This document shows, one piece after another, positions 1 through 11,600 of a DNA stretch of 64,000 bases. Within the stretch, counting starts at the first letter, position 1, and every line of letters begins with the position of its first letter. Where the stretch lies: positions 10,542,501 to 10,606,500 of the forward strand of contig NC_052668.1 in the NCBI RefSeq assembly GCF_016802725.1, in the 5' to 3' direction. This DNA comes from Solenopsis invicta. Lineage: Eukaryota; Arthropoda; Insecta; Hymenoptera; Formicidae. The notes beneath the pieces are model-generated. The model did not search any database. It was given only the letters and a program-made list of their open reading frames with translations, and was not told the origin of the DNA. The position numbers and the translations under genes are program-made.

Positions 1-1470
1 TCTCTAAACTAATTTTTTTTTTAAATCTACTTCCAAAATATATTCATCACTGTTTTTTGCTAAATAAACGGGAAGTTCCAAAGTAAATTTTCCGATTTCC
101 ACTGTCACATTAACTCTATAACTAACCGAAACTGTTTCCCCAGTTGAATAACACAATCGACTATCAAAAATCGAAGAAAAATGCTTGTTCTTTCTTAATA
201 AATCCGATCTAAGTACCGACACATTGGAATCCGTATCAATTCTAAACAAACACTCTTGGCTGTCAACTCGTCCCTTAAAACAAACATTGTTTATCCTTTC
301 TCCTATCCTATACACGAAAATTCCTTTCAGTTGGAACCTTTTGCCCTCTCGTCGAACTCGCCCCGTAAAGTTCGACTAAACCGAGTTTTCCTTCTCTACA
401 GAAGTCAAAAAAGGACATTCCACGCGAAAATGTCCCACAGCTCCGCATTGCCAACACTCTTTCCGCACGTTTCCAAAATTTGTTTTGAAATTATTTTTTC
501 CCTTAAAATTTTCATTTTTAACCTTTTTTTCAAAACCGGTTCCCCTCTCTTTTCTTTCAAATTTCCGTGGAAAACTATTTTCCCGAATAACCTTTATAGC
601 CATTGCCCTCTCTGTAGCGGTTTTCAAAAAAGACTAAGCTTCTAATAGCGTTTGCTTCACAAAACTATCTGATAATCCCACGATAAATTGCGCGCAAACA
701 ATTTTGTCCCGAACTTCAAGAGAACATTCTGAATAAGCTAAACGTAACAATCGCTCAACATTCGAACCGAAAGTAGGCAGCTCTTTACCAAATTTTTGTA
801 TCCGATTAGTGAATTGAATATAAAACGTTTGCGTTATATGTCCTTCCCCAAAACGTAACTCAAGCTTAGATTTTATTTCTCCGTAACTTAAATCTTCTAG
901 TTTCGTTACTCCGTCAAGAATTGAACGCGCTTTCCGCCGTAAATTCGAAGCTAATGCGACCGCTTTAGTAGAATCTACCTAATTATTCGCCCGCGCGATC
1001 AATTCAAATTGCGTTAAATATTCGCGCAGCGGATCACTCTTGTCGAAAATATCTGGTTATAATTTCAAATTAACACTCGCATTAGTACCGGAATTCCGAG
1101 GAATCTCCGCGGTTAGAGAACAAAAAGAGAAAAGTAATGATTGGCCTTGTTGTGCTCGTTGTATTTGTTCACAAAGTTCCTCCTCGTGCTGCTGAAAACG
1201 GAGACAGTTCTCTTTCATCTTACGGAGCTCCTTTAACGCAGGACGCAGTAACTTCGCAGTGTTCGTCGTTTTATCACCAACCGTCCGCTCTTCCGTCGTT
1301 CGCTCGACGTCACCCAAAGACCGCGTGCATGGACGCTCATCATCTCCCATAGATCGTTCAGTCCTTGCTGAGGAACGCGAGCACATTCTTCTCCTTGAAG
1401 AATTCATTAAAGCCATAGCGTTGATTCTTTCAAGAAAACGGTCCAAGAACGATCGAACGAGCCCCTAAAA
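1..1470 (-). pseudogene. Decayed Ty3/Gypsy-type gag-protease region
   Basis: Three open segments (1057-1446, 376-627, 4-315) and the sequence between them lie in one reading frame on the minus strand, broken by four in-frame stop codons (one TAA, three TAG). The order is that of an LTR retrotransposon: gag N-terminus, a capsid-like region (stretch ending in a VRDKIVCAQFIVGLSD-like block near 650-740), a CCHC zinc knuckle (CWQCGAVGHFRVEC, near 430-470), then a protease-like segment whose active-site triplet is DTD instead of DTG. The element runs off the left edge of the window, so pol is not visible. The stops and altered active site make it a dead copy. Confidence 0.85.
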
Positions 1471-1702
1471 TGTTACGACCGAAGAGGTCGTGTCGTACTA
1501 TCGCACTCACGCACTATAACAAGCGCGTTCGCAAATAAAGAGTAGACTTATATTTTAAGAATGACTTTATTAATTTGACAAGTTGTCAAACCAAAAGTCA
1601 GAACACAACAACAACCCGTCGCTAACGAACGACAGTTCCTTTTCTTAATTAATCAAAGCCTAACCACATTCACGCGATATTCAAATATACAAGGTCATAA
1701 CA
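1471..1702 (-). mobile_element. 5' LTR of the Gypsy-type element
   Basis: A 232-bp block bounded by the inverted ends TGTTATGACC and GGTCGTAACA (minus strand), directly before the gag region. The minus-strand sequence after it (AGGGGCTCGTTCGATC) resembles a tRNA-Pro type primer-binding site with mismatches. The matching 3' LTR would be left of the window. Confidence 0.75.
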
Positions 1703-3001
1703 ATATTTTTCAAGGATTTTATCCTTTGTTACTTTTAATTTATGTGTTCACAAATTGTAGAATTTTTTGAGATATTTAGTTGTATCTTATTTTCCATTAA
1801 ATAAATACAATTTTTTGATTATTGATTATTTTAATTATATTCACAATTAATGTAAATTAATAAAGTTTTAATAATTAATCATATTACACTAATTGACTCA
1901 AAATTCTTGAATCTACTGGTGAATTTATAATACTAATATAGATATAATACTTGAGTTTGCTGATTTTATAGTTTAACAGATCCACTGAAATATTTGGTTT
2001 GATCCGTTTAGCTTAATGTATGCAATGTTCTCATTGAAGGATTCATAAGAAATATCACGGAAATAGCTGATTCATAAATAAGCATTATCTTAAGCATTAC
2101 TTCACAAAGACGATCTTATATCAAATAAAAACGACTTGGGCAAGAACTTCTTCGCCAAGCTTGCCTTAAGTCATGACTATGAAATGCAGTACTATTAAGA
2201 TGATCTTATTTGAATAAGACGATCTTCGCCAAGACGGTCTTAAATGCTGACTTGAAACTCGAGTATGAATACGGGCCCTAGATGTTATTTTAGTCTAAAT
2301 TTAATATTTCTAGATGTTTTAGACGTAGATGCCTTCGAGGTCTAATGGACGTCTAATTAATCTCGCGTTTCTGCCTGGGGTTGTACTTATAGATACCAAA
2401 ATTAAGTGCACGGAAGATATGCGTTTGTGTTTGTAGTCAAATGAGATCTATTTTCTTGTCTTGTCCGGGCCGACCATTACATTTCAGATTTGTTGTAGAT
2501 CGAACGGATCAGAACGTGTTCTAACAACCACCATGTATGAAGTTTTTATGATTACTGAATGTTAGAAAATTTATGACTAACATCCGGAGACCATATGTCC
2601 GGTTACGTTAAAATTTTTCTTTTTTGTCTATGAGGAATTGTGGCAATTGTTTGCCACACCTGTATTGCGCGCGGACAATTGTTGCGTTCGAATTGTGTGT
2701 GTGACGATTGTCAATTTTCATCTGGTGCACTGCTGCTGTATATAAACAAAACACACACACGCGCATGTACACAACTTACATACAGCGGTTTATTGCACGC
2801 GACACGGGATCGTGAACGAACATCCAAACATCAAATCTTACCAAAAAATTGTCATATTGTGTTAAGGCTCCTAACTCCTCAGCCGAGAATTCTGCGTTGA
2901 CAGTAGCGACATTCCGTCGCGGACAAAATTAGAACTAATACACGTGAAACAACAAATGACAGATTGACGATGAGATGTTGTCGTGCATGTTATTTTGTTA
3001 T
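1703..3001. other. Intergenic, no gene recognised
   Basis: AT-rich sequence downstream of the ABCG gene. Weak inverted repeats containing GACGATCTT and CGCCAAG lie at 2100-2260. A block ending in CTGCCTGGGG near 2371-2380 looks like one end of a TIR element (reverse complement CCCAGGCAG), but its partner was not found. The frame at 2640-2900 shows no recognisable protein. Confidence 0.4.
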
Positions 3002-3374
3002 TACCCAATCAACACACAATATTTAAAAAATGTTTTTAAAAACATTTAAAAAACATTTTTAAAAACATTTATGAAAACATTAAAAATAATGGGTTAAGTG
3101 CCCTTTTTTTCATTAAAAAAATGTTTATTTTAACGTTTAAAAAAATGTTTTTTAAATATTATAAAAACGTTTTTAAAACATTTAAAGAAAACGTTTATTA
3201 AACGTTAAAGAAACGTTCTTTTTAACGAAGCATAAATAAGCAAAACAATATTTAAAAAAAAACTTTTGCAATAAAAAAATTTTTCAAAAACGTTAAAATT
3301 AATGGATTTACACCCTTTTTTACATTAAACAATTTTTTTTTAATATTAAGGTTTTTTACTTAAGAATTTTTTTC

Positions 3375-3475
3375 TTGGAAATTTCCACGCGGTCACCCAT
3401 CCAAGTTGCGACTCCAGTGAACGTTGCTTGACTTTTATGATCGCTGCGAACTGATTCCTCGTGATGATCTGTAAA
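3375..3475 (-). repeat. 5S rRNA-like module, copy 1
   Basis: On the minus strand this reads CAGCGATCA, then GTCAAGCAACGTTC, then ACTTGGATGGGTGACCGC, in the order and spacing of the 3' half of 5S rRNA (box A and box C of its internal promoter). About 150 bp upstream on the same strand is also shared with copies 2 and 3. Confidence 0.75.
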
Positions 3476-3960
3476 CACTTTATGTTTATGCATGTACATA
3501 CATCTCTGATAGATCAGGTCAATATGTTATCGAAAAGACGAAATATATATAATTAAAGTATATTATTTATTTAAATATATATAAGTTAATTTTTTACTGA
3601 TTTTCATAGATGTTATTGAAATATTTTTTAAACAAATTTTAAATTCAATAATAATTGAAAAGTAAAGAGCTTAAATGTTAAATAAATAATAAATAAACAT
3701 AATTTTATACAGATAAAAAATAAGTAAAAAAATTAATATTAAATAAACATTAAATAAATATTAAATAAACATTTAAAAAATGTTTACTAAAATCATTTTT
3801 TCCATTAAATAATTTATGAAAAATAAATACTTAAACAATATTAAATAAATATTTAAAAAATGTTTATTAAAAAAAAATAATAAATATTAAATTAATATTC
3901 GATAAATGTAAAATTAATGTTTTTTAAATTGTTGTTTCAAATAAAAAATTAATATAAAAT

Positions 3961-4379
3961 GAATATTAAATAAATGTTAAGTAAATGTTAAATTAATGTT
4001 TTTACAAACGGTTTTTTTAAATAAAAAATTAATGTAAAATAAATATTAAATTAATGTTGAATAAATGTTAAATTAATGTTTTTAAAACATGTTTATTTAA
4101 ATGAAAAATTAATGTGAAATAAATATTAAATTAATGTTGAATAAATGTTAAATTAATGTTTTTAAAAAATGTTTTTTCAAATGATAAATTAATGTAAAAT
4201 AAATATTAAATTAATGTTTAATAAATTTTAAATTAATATTTTTTAAAAATGTTTTTTTAAATAAAAAGTTAATGTAAAATAAATATTAAATTAATGTTTA
4301 ATAAATGTTAAATTAATGTTTTTAAAAAATGTTTATTTAAATAAAAAATTAATGTGAAATAAACATTAAATTAATATTT
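3961..4379. repeat. 80-bp tandem repeat, about five copies
   Basis: The string AAATATTAAATTAATGTT recurs at 4041, 4121, 4201 and 4281, a period of 80 bp, with a poorer copy to the left. The array continues after the nested insertion from 6999. Confidence 0.8.
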
Positions 4380-4926
4380 TGTTACGTCTGGCAGAAAAAA
4401 TTTTATTTTCCCGCGCCATCCGTACTAATAATAGCCTAATTAAAATTCGGAAATATCCTCCGATCAATTAAATAAATCCTACATCAGTATCATAAATCGA
4501 TATCGCTCGATTTTAAATCTCATATGGCTTGGCTACATCGCAGTGCCGCCCCCTCGACGCGCAATACCCGCAAGCGTCCATCGGCGCGAGACAAACATCG
4601 TGCGCGCCGACCCCTCGGCTCGCGACCCCCTCTAATACCACCAAGCTCCGCGCTTTGGAATTCTATTCATCTTTCCAATTTAATATAAAATATTAGGAAT
4701 GGCAAATTTATAATTATCGAAACGTGATCCACTCATGGACGCTTCCTACTGCTGCGCCATGCAACTCAAATCGAAACAACTTTAAAATCGCGGCCAATAA
4801 AAATGCCAAACGATTTTGAATTAATTTTAATTAATCTCTTACAAATAATAATAAAACCTTAACTTTTTATATGTAAAACTATTTTACGTTTGCTTGGCGC
4901 TATCGCCTCGTACACTCTCAATTATA

Positions 4927-6205
4927 CCAGGTGTATGCATAAGTTTTTTTCGGGTTTTTGGTAAAAAAAAACACGTAATTTTCAAGGGAAATCAATTTTT
5001 TTTATTCAAAATATTGGCCATCGGCTTCTACACATTTCGCCCATCTTTCAGGTAATTTATGAATACCATGCCAGAAAAACTGCTTGTCTTTTGCGGCAAA
5101 CCATTTGTCGAGCCATTTTCCAACTTCCTCGAAATTGCTGAAGTGCTGCTCTGCGAGCGCGGGCCTCATTGAAGAGGTGATAGTCAGATGGCGCCAGATC
5201 TGGGGAATATGGCGGATGCGGAAGGCTGTCCCATCCAAGAGATTTTAAGGTATCTTTCACTGGTTTTGCTGTATGAGACGGCGCATTGTCGTGTAACAAA
5301 ATCACTTTGCCATGTCTTCTGGCCCATTCCGGTCGTCTTTCGATTAATGCGTGGTTTAAATTAATCATTTGTTGGCGATAGCGTTGTGGATTAATGGCTT
5401 CGCCGGGCTTTAAAAGTTCATAATATACAATACCGCTCTGGTCCCACCAGACACAAAGCATGGTCTTCTTGCCGAAGCAATTTGGCCGTGGTGTTGATGG
5501 ACCGGCTTCGCCAGGTAAAAGCCACAATTTTTTCCGCTTCGGATTTTCAAAATAAATCCATTTTTCGTCACCCGTCACAATTCGATACAAAAATGATTTC
5601 CTTTCGTGGCGTTGAAGTAGCATTTCACAAGTGACTTTGCGATTTTCCATTTGACGTTCATTCAAATTGTGTGGGACCCATTTACCGAGTTTATTGATCT
5701 TTCCTATTGCTCGTAAACGTCTGCTAATTGTTTCTTGTGATACATGTAATGCTTCTGCTAATTGCCGTTGAGTTTGAGTTGGGTCATCATCCAATAATTC
5801 CTGCAATTGCTCGTCTTCGCATTTTTGTGGTCTACCAGAGCGCTCACTGTCTTTCACATTGAAATCACCACTTTTAAATTGTCGAAACCATGTCTCACAT
5901 GTTCTAATCAATGGAGCGTGTTCACCATATGTTTCTACCAGCAAACGATGACTTTTAACAGCCTTTTTCTTTTGATTAAATAAAAAAAGCAATGCGTGCC
6001 GCAAATGTTGTTTTTCAGGCACAAAACTTGACATGATCACTAAACAATAAAACAAAGACGCTAGTTTTTGGCGAACTCAACTTGTGTGTGTTTGTAGTTT
6101 TATGTCAGACGAACAAAATGACGTATGTGTCAAATTAATACGCTGCGTACTTTTCGCTGGCGCCATCTCTTAGTGAAACCAGAAAAAATTTATGCATACA
6201 CCTGG
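4927..6205 (-). mobile_element. Mos1-like mariner, nearly complete
   Basis: A 1,279-bp element flanked by TA (4925-4926 and 6206-6207). The inverted ends CCAGGTGTATGCATAA match for 16 bp and then largely to about 30 bp. It lies inside the LTR-type insertion, so it is the youngest of three nested insertions. Confidence 0.92.
5002..6034 (-). pseudogene. Mariner transposase with one frameshift
   Basis: The likely start is the methionine at 6032-6034 (MSSFVPEK). The frame runs through the paired helix-turn-helix region, the motif VTGDEKW with the first catalytic Asp, and HDNAPSH with the second, to YSPDLAPSDYHLF with the third, a D,D34D mariner pattern. Just after YHLF, near 5165-5175, the frame changes. 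The C-terminal part (PALAEQHF to KLPERW to DGQYFE) continues in another frame down to 5002. The gap looks like a 5-nt deletion. No internal stop is present before that point, so the copy is young. It resembles the mauritiana/Mos1 group. Confidence 0.9.
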
Positions 6206-6457
6206 TAATATAATTTCTATTAATTTCTATTAATTTTCTGAGCACTGGATTTCGCGTCAATGCGTGGTATGCGATGCCCCCGCGGGTCGCAATCCTCAGA
6301 GAAGTCTACAAGCGCCTCGCGCGAACTATAGGCACAAGCCGCGCTGTCGCGGAGCAGGGCGGGCTTCTAAGGGCCACACGTTACGAAAAATTATCGCTTC
6401 GAATTTTCCGCGAACCTGAGGAATCGTCCCGCGACACCTCTTGCCCATATCCTTGCC

Positions 6458-6464
6458 TATATAA
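6458..6464 (+). promoter_or_regulatory. TATA box of the nested LTR
   Basis: TATATAA in a GC-rich context. An initiator-like ATCAGTC lies roughly 30 bp downstream and AATAAA follows at 6653, the expected order U3-R-U5. Confidence 0.5.
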
Positions 6465-7440
6465 GGAGCGAAATCGGAGCTCAAAATTCAGATCAGTCTT
6501 GTTGGTCAAGCGAGAATCGCTGCCATCGGCAACCGCCAACGTGCAGACCTCCAGGTACGATCTCAGCGACGGGTGGGTCTTACTCCTGACGAAGACGTTG
6601 GTCTTCGGGGTCGCCCCGGTCAAATCACGCATGTCTAAACTCCTTCGACTTTAATAAAATATTATTAAACCTTTCTAAATTCACTGCTTATTCATTACAT
6701 AAATATATGTATCCTCCCAAAACATCTCTCCCATCATAAATGAATTGTCGTGTATCGGGGCGTGTTATCGCACGATTCCGAGCCACGACTGGTGACAGCT
6801 GCCTTTATCTCAAACAGAGTTAAAATTCAACCAAAAGAAAAAACAAAATCTATGTCCCGGATTACAATTTCGCGAATCCGCGGACGTAACAACTGGTGAG
6901 AGCGGTGGGATGCCAAAATACCCACTTATTCACCAAAACTAACAAAAGAACAAAATCTACGTCCCGGATCGCAACCTCGCGAATCCACGGACGTAACAGT
7001 TTAATAAATGTTAAATTAATATTTTTAGAAAATGTTTTTTAAATGAAAAATTAATGTGAAATAAATATTAAATAAACGTTAAATAAACGTTAAATAAATA
7101 TTTTCCCAAATCATTATTTTAAATATTTAGTTAATGTTAAATAAATTTTAAATAAATATTTTTTCTAAATCATTATTTTAAATGTTTAATTAATGTTAAA
7201 TAAATATTTAATAAATATTTAATAAATATTTTTGTTATAATGAATTGTACAATGAAAAATTAATATTAAATAAATATTAAAAAAACATTTAAAAAATATT
7301 GTGTGCTGATTGGGTACGTGTTTCATTGTGAAAATATGACTTGTCTCCTATTTACCAAATTCATAAAGATGGACCGCGAGTAAAGTTTCTTTGAATTTTA
7401 TACATAAAAGTACATTTTTCACTCCTTTCAATAGCTATCC

Positions 7441-7802
7441 GTGTGTTTTCCTGTTTGAATAGGTGTCACTTTACGTGTTTTTTACGACTATTTACTGAGT
7501 GCAAGACGAAAGAAAAATAGTCGTGACCTATATTTAGAAGTGTTTTAAAGCCATTTAATTAGTCTGTTTTATCTAAATTGGCTTTATTTAGAAATGGCAT
7601 GTTTGACAAAATTACGTGACTGTGTGTTTTTCTGTTTCAATAGCTTCACTTTACATACTTTTTACGACTATTTATTGATTGTTAGGCGGAAAAAGGATAG
7701 TCGTGATCGATATTTAGAAGTGTTTTAAAGCCATCTGCTTAGTCTGTTTTATCCAAATTGGCTTTATTTACAAATGGCATGTTTGACAAAATCACATATG
7801 AT
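7441..7802. repeat. Two-copy tandem duplication, 181 bp
   Basis: GTGTGTTTTCCTGTTT at 7441 and GTGTGTTTTTCTGTTT at 7622 start two similar units, each ending GGCATGTTTGACAAAAT. They carry the same internal words (ACGACTATTTA, AGTCGTGA, TTTAGAAGTGTTTTAAAGCC). No function is evident. Confidence 0.8.
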
Positions 7803-8434
7803 TTCACGCAATTTCTTGCTTCTGACGTCACAATACGACCGCGGCGAGTACTCAGGAGCCTTAAGTTTTTGAGAAAAACTCATAAAATTGCTAAAATAGG
7901 CATTTTTACTTTTGCGTTAGTTATATCTTTCGATATAGAGATCTACTGGAAACGATTTTTAGAATGTCAAGAAAATTGGTATTGGACAATGTAATTAAAA
8001 ATAAAATTAAGTTTCAAGGGCCACCAAAAACCCTTGGGCACAGAGCCACTGCCTCCTCAATAGTGTTACGTCACTGAGTGTAAACTAAGCTACTGTTTTT
8101 GACGGCGGGTCGCAAAGTAGATGTAACTTTTAGTTCACATTCCGGACGAAATAAATGTGAATCGTAGTGTACCGGGAGTTTTGAAGCGTAAAATAAAGAA
8201 AAGATCAGTATGGCTGCTCTCAGGTTCCTCTTTGAGTAAAACCAGAGAGGAACCTAAGAGTGATCACGTTTTGAGTTTAAGTGAGATTTTATTTTGAAAC
8301 GCCTCTATGTTTCCCAAAAAAATGGACATTGAACTATGTTATAGACAATGTCATTTTTCATGTCGGTAATGTCCTCGTTTCTATGGTTCTCAGCGGTATT
8401 ATGAGTTAGTTAAATGAAAACGAACAATAGCTAT
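7803..8434. other. Gene-distal sequence and 3' flank
   Basis: No gene recognised. An imperfect hairpin around 8218-8262 (CAGGTTCCTCT / AGAGGAACCT) shares the word GAGAGGAACCTA with the end of the TTAA element at 46388. Confidence 0.4.
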
Positions 8435-8435
8435 C

Positions 8436-8441
8436 TTTATT
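8436..8441 (-). terminator. Candidate polyadenylation signal of the ABCG gene
   Basis: AATAAA on the minus strand, about 75 nt downstream of the stop codon. It is the first such hexamer after the stop. The 3' end itself is not visible from sequence alone. Confidence 0.5.
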
Positions 8442-8514
8442 TAACTAACGTATAAAAGTTAACACGTCATACATCATATATAATACGTGCGAATAAGAAA
8501 CATATAACTAACAA

Positions 8515-8684
8515 TTATATATTTAAATGGCTTATGATCATTTTTCTGATTGTATGCATTATCTGAAAAACTTTGTTTGGTTGCACTCTTTGCTTCAACA
8601 GATAATATAAGAGTCCTTTAGAAATAAATAAGATAACAAAAAGAGCGAATATATCCAACCAAAAATTAGGAAATATCTCTGAAC
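8515..8684 (-). CDS. ABCG gene, last coding exon (stop codon)
   Basis: Encodes the end of codon 579 through residue 634 and TAA at 8515-8517. It supplies the last membrane helix (FPNFWLDIFALFVILFI) and a basic C-terminal tail that is longer than in many ABCG1-type proteins. The acceptor is GTATTTCAG. It is too AT-rich to stand out as an ORF but fits in frame and phase. Confidence 0.9.
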
Positions 8685-11600
8685 CTGAAATACAGACATT
8701 TGCTTAAACATTTTGGACACTTACAGATCAACATCAAAATATTCAAGGCTTTTAGGAAACATCGTTATTATGGAATACATGTACAATCTGTGTAACAACT
8801 GCTACACACTAACTGGTAACTGTGTAATAGTTACCAATTATCCGACCTTTGAGAAGTCAGATCAATAGATTCTTACCTAACATGATTCGTATGATTTCTT
8901 TAGGCGGACTGAAATAGCAGTAATCTTTCTTTGAGCAAGGTAACTTCGGTCTACCATAACCAAACAAGGCCACTATGAGAGCCTCCAATGCGTATCGGAT
9001 GTAACTCATGTACATGAGAATTGTTCGATAGAGCGATAAAGGACTTGGATTGCCGAAATTTTGCACCGCAGTTAGCATTATGGGACAAGTTAACATTGAT
9101 CCGATAAATACACTACTCTAAAAATAAACAATACAAAAAATTATTTGTCGATATTAGGAAAAATTTTCTTTTTTTGCGATGTGCAATCCTGAACGTACCA
9201 CAGCATTAAATACGCTAGCGATGTTGTGTCCTATACTCTCAGCGATCAAGGCACACACGAAACAAGTACCAAAAAACTTTGTGATCCTATGCAACTCCAG
9301 GGGTTGATCCGTGATTAAATAGACTATTGAAAGATATAAAATTGCGAAAAATATCTGAAAAAAGATTAAGAATAATTTTAAAAATGTATGAATAGAAATG
9401 AATATTGAAATCAAATTGAAGATTTAATGTAAAGTAACGAGATATAATCTTAATGCTAAGAACTTTATTTTTATGAAACCTCTTTTTTTAAAAATTGTAA
9501 CTATAACGAAATCAAAGAGAACTCAAGGACAGCTTTTTTCTGAGACACAAATAGCGAATTTGATAGCGAGACTGCACTAGTGCGCACTGATGCACATTAA
9601 AATTATATAAACTGATCTAATCTAAATGAAAAATAAAATGCCTATTTCTCAAATGATAAAATATATATTTTATCAAATAGCACAATAAAGCATATTAAGG
9701 ATTTTTTCGCGGTTTAATTCTTTTATATATTTATATTAAATACATATCTTTATGCAAAAGAAGCACGTTTTTCACGACATTCTAGGACAGTTGGTAACAT
9801 GGCCGTAAATGTGCAATCTTTGAGATGGGGGATATTGCCGTCCCTGGACGGCAAAATCAATATTTTCGTACGGTTCGCATACGCAACCGTGCTTTTGTCA
9901 AGAAACTGTGAACGAGTCGTGGCGCATGCGCTGAGCGTAGGGTCGAATGCATGAGCAAAGATAATATTGATCTCTTATAACCTATAATCAGAACAAGCAG
10001 TGACAGGAAAATGCTGTTCTGCCTCGAATGCCGCAAAAAACGTATTTCTTTTGCATAAAATATCGTATGCAATATCGGAGTCGAGCGCGTTCTCGACTGA
10101 AGACGATGTTTTTAGTACGAGGCGCAGTTATACGCGCGAAGCGCGCGTAGCACAGACGAGTGCTGAAAACAGCGTCCTCAGTCGCGAACGGCAAAGCTCG
10201 GCCCCATGTTGCATAATATACACCCAAGGACTTTGATTCTGTCCATGGGGAAATTTTCCAAACTGAGAAGTTATCATTTTCTACATTCTCGCAGTTCATG
10301 ATTAATGAAACGACTAGAGCTTATTGGTCGTTACGTTAATCGTGAACTGCAAGTAGAAAGATAGCGACTTCTCAGTTTGAAAAATTTTCCCATGAACAAA
10401 ATCAAAGTCCTTGAGTGTACTATTACGTCGATTTGTGTACAATGCGCAACGGCTTTAATGTGTGCACTAATGCATCCAACTGAATTCGCTATAAAGTTCC
10501 ATTTGGAGAAATGGACGCACTAGAGCGCTATCAAAGAAAAAGAATCTTTTTGATATATTGCTTATGCTAAAAATATATAAAATACGAGTACAATTTACAG
10601 AAAACCTACCTGTAAAGGTATATTAATAACTGTAAAAGCCCAAAAATACGCACTAAGATCGTACCATCTATTAAAATGCTCACGTTTCATTAGTTGAATT
10701 TCCGAAGGAACTGTAATAAGAAAATAACGAAATATGATTTTGAACTAATATCTTTAAAAAAAGGCATTTTTATTATCATTTCTGTGTCTCTACAAATCAT
10801 CTTTGAGAAAAGTTTTGATATTTTATAAACTAAATAGTGTATAAACGGCAAATATAAGTTAAAAGCGGTAAAGAGGGACGAAATCCAATAGCACACGATG
10901 CGATAGCCCACCAACCAATTATCTTGACTTATCTAACCCAACCAACGGAAAAACTCTAGACATCGGCCGCTGTGAGTAGTGCTGTACTATTGGTCCCGTG
11001 TGCTATCGGGATCTGCCCGCTAAAGAGTGCACGTAAGAAAATCTCAAATAATTGAGTAATTACATGTAAAATTTCATATAATACAGAACGTTTCGGCTCT
11101 TGCTTTGAGCCATCTTTAGCTTATAATATTCATGACAAATATACAAAACAGCGCTAAAGATGAAACATTAATGGCCGCCGGTAATGAAGACTTCTTTACC
11201 GAGGCTTCTTCGTAGGGAAATGACAAAAATGCGAGTTGTTTGGCTCGAAAAATGGGTACATGGCGGGGGGATCCCGATAGCGCAGGGGACCAATAGCCCA
11301 CCACCACTCACAGCGGCCGATGCCTAAAGTTTTTCCGTTGGTTGTGTTAGATAAGTCAAGATGATTGGTTGGTGGGCTATCGCACCGTAGGCTATCGGAT
11401 CCCGTCCAATTTTACATGTAATTACTCAATTATTTGAGATTTTCTTACGCTCACTGTTTATCGCGTTCGACTCGTATTTGCCATTTATACACTGTTTAGC
11501 TTATATTTTCACGAGTTCAACGTCTTACATTTAATATTTTATATACATTTGTAGCAATTAACTATAAATATCATACAATCGTATTACGCTTTGATTGTAC

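Larger units (their letters stand above)
4380..6998 (+). mobile_element. LTR-type insertion with tandem LTR ends, split by a mariner
   Basis: It starts TGTTACGTC and ends GACGTAACA (second copy of that end at 6883-6891). Between the two end copies lies ACTGGTGAGAGCGGTGGGAT (6892-6911), which looks like the leader or primer-site region of an LTR element. The plus-strand LTR has a TATA box at 6458-6464 and AATAAA at 6653-6658. No clear target duplication was found, so this may be a recombined or truncated copy. The frame at 6274-6654 is LTR sequence, not a gene. Confidence 0.6.
3004..7314. mobile_element. TIR element with minisatellite core, host of nested insertions
   Basis: The ends are inverted repeats: CCCAATCAACACACAATA on the left, and the reverse complement of the right end gives CCCAATCAGCACACAATA. 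TA flanks both sides (3002-3003 and 7315-7316). The interior is AT-rich with an 80-bp tandem repeat and a 5S-like module. No transposase gene remains. Without the insertion at 4380-6998 it would be about 1.7 kb. Confidence 0.8.
10810..11520. mobile_element. Foldback of about 0.7 kb, each arm near a 145-bp repeat copy
   Basis: Left-arm blocks (GTGTATAAACGGCAAATA near 10848; AATCTCAAATAATTGAG near 11041) recur inverted at 11408-11510. The loop region contains a degenerate Penelope-type hammerhead motif (11086-11122, minus strand; core CUAAAGA instead of CUGANGA). Confidence 0.7.

Noticed and set aside
6274..6654. 126-residue plus-strand protein
   Set aside because: It overlaps a TATA box, start region and polyadenylation signal of an LTR, and resembles no protein.
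4380..6998. Target-site duplication for the nested LTR insertion
   Set aside because: The flanks (ATTTT and GTTTA) do not match; the surrounding tandem repeat makes apparent matches unreliable.
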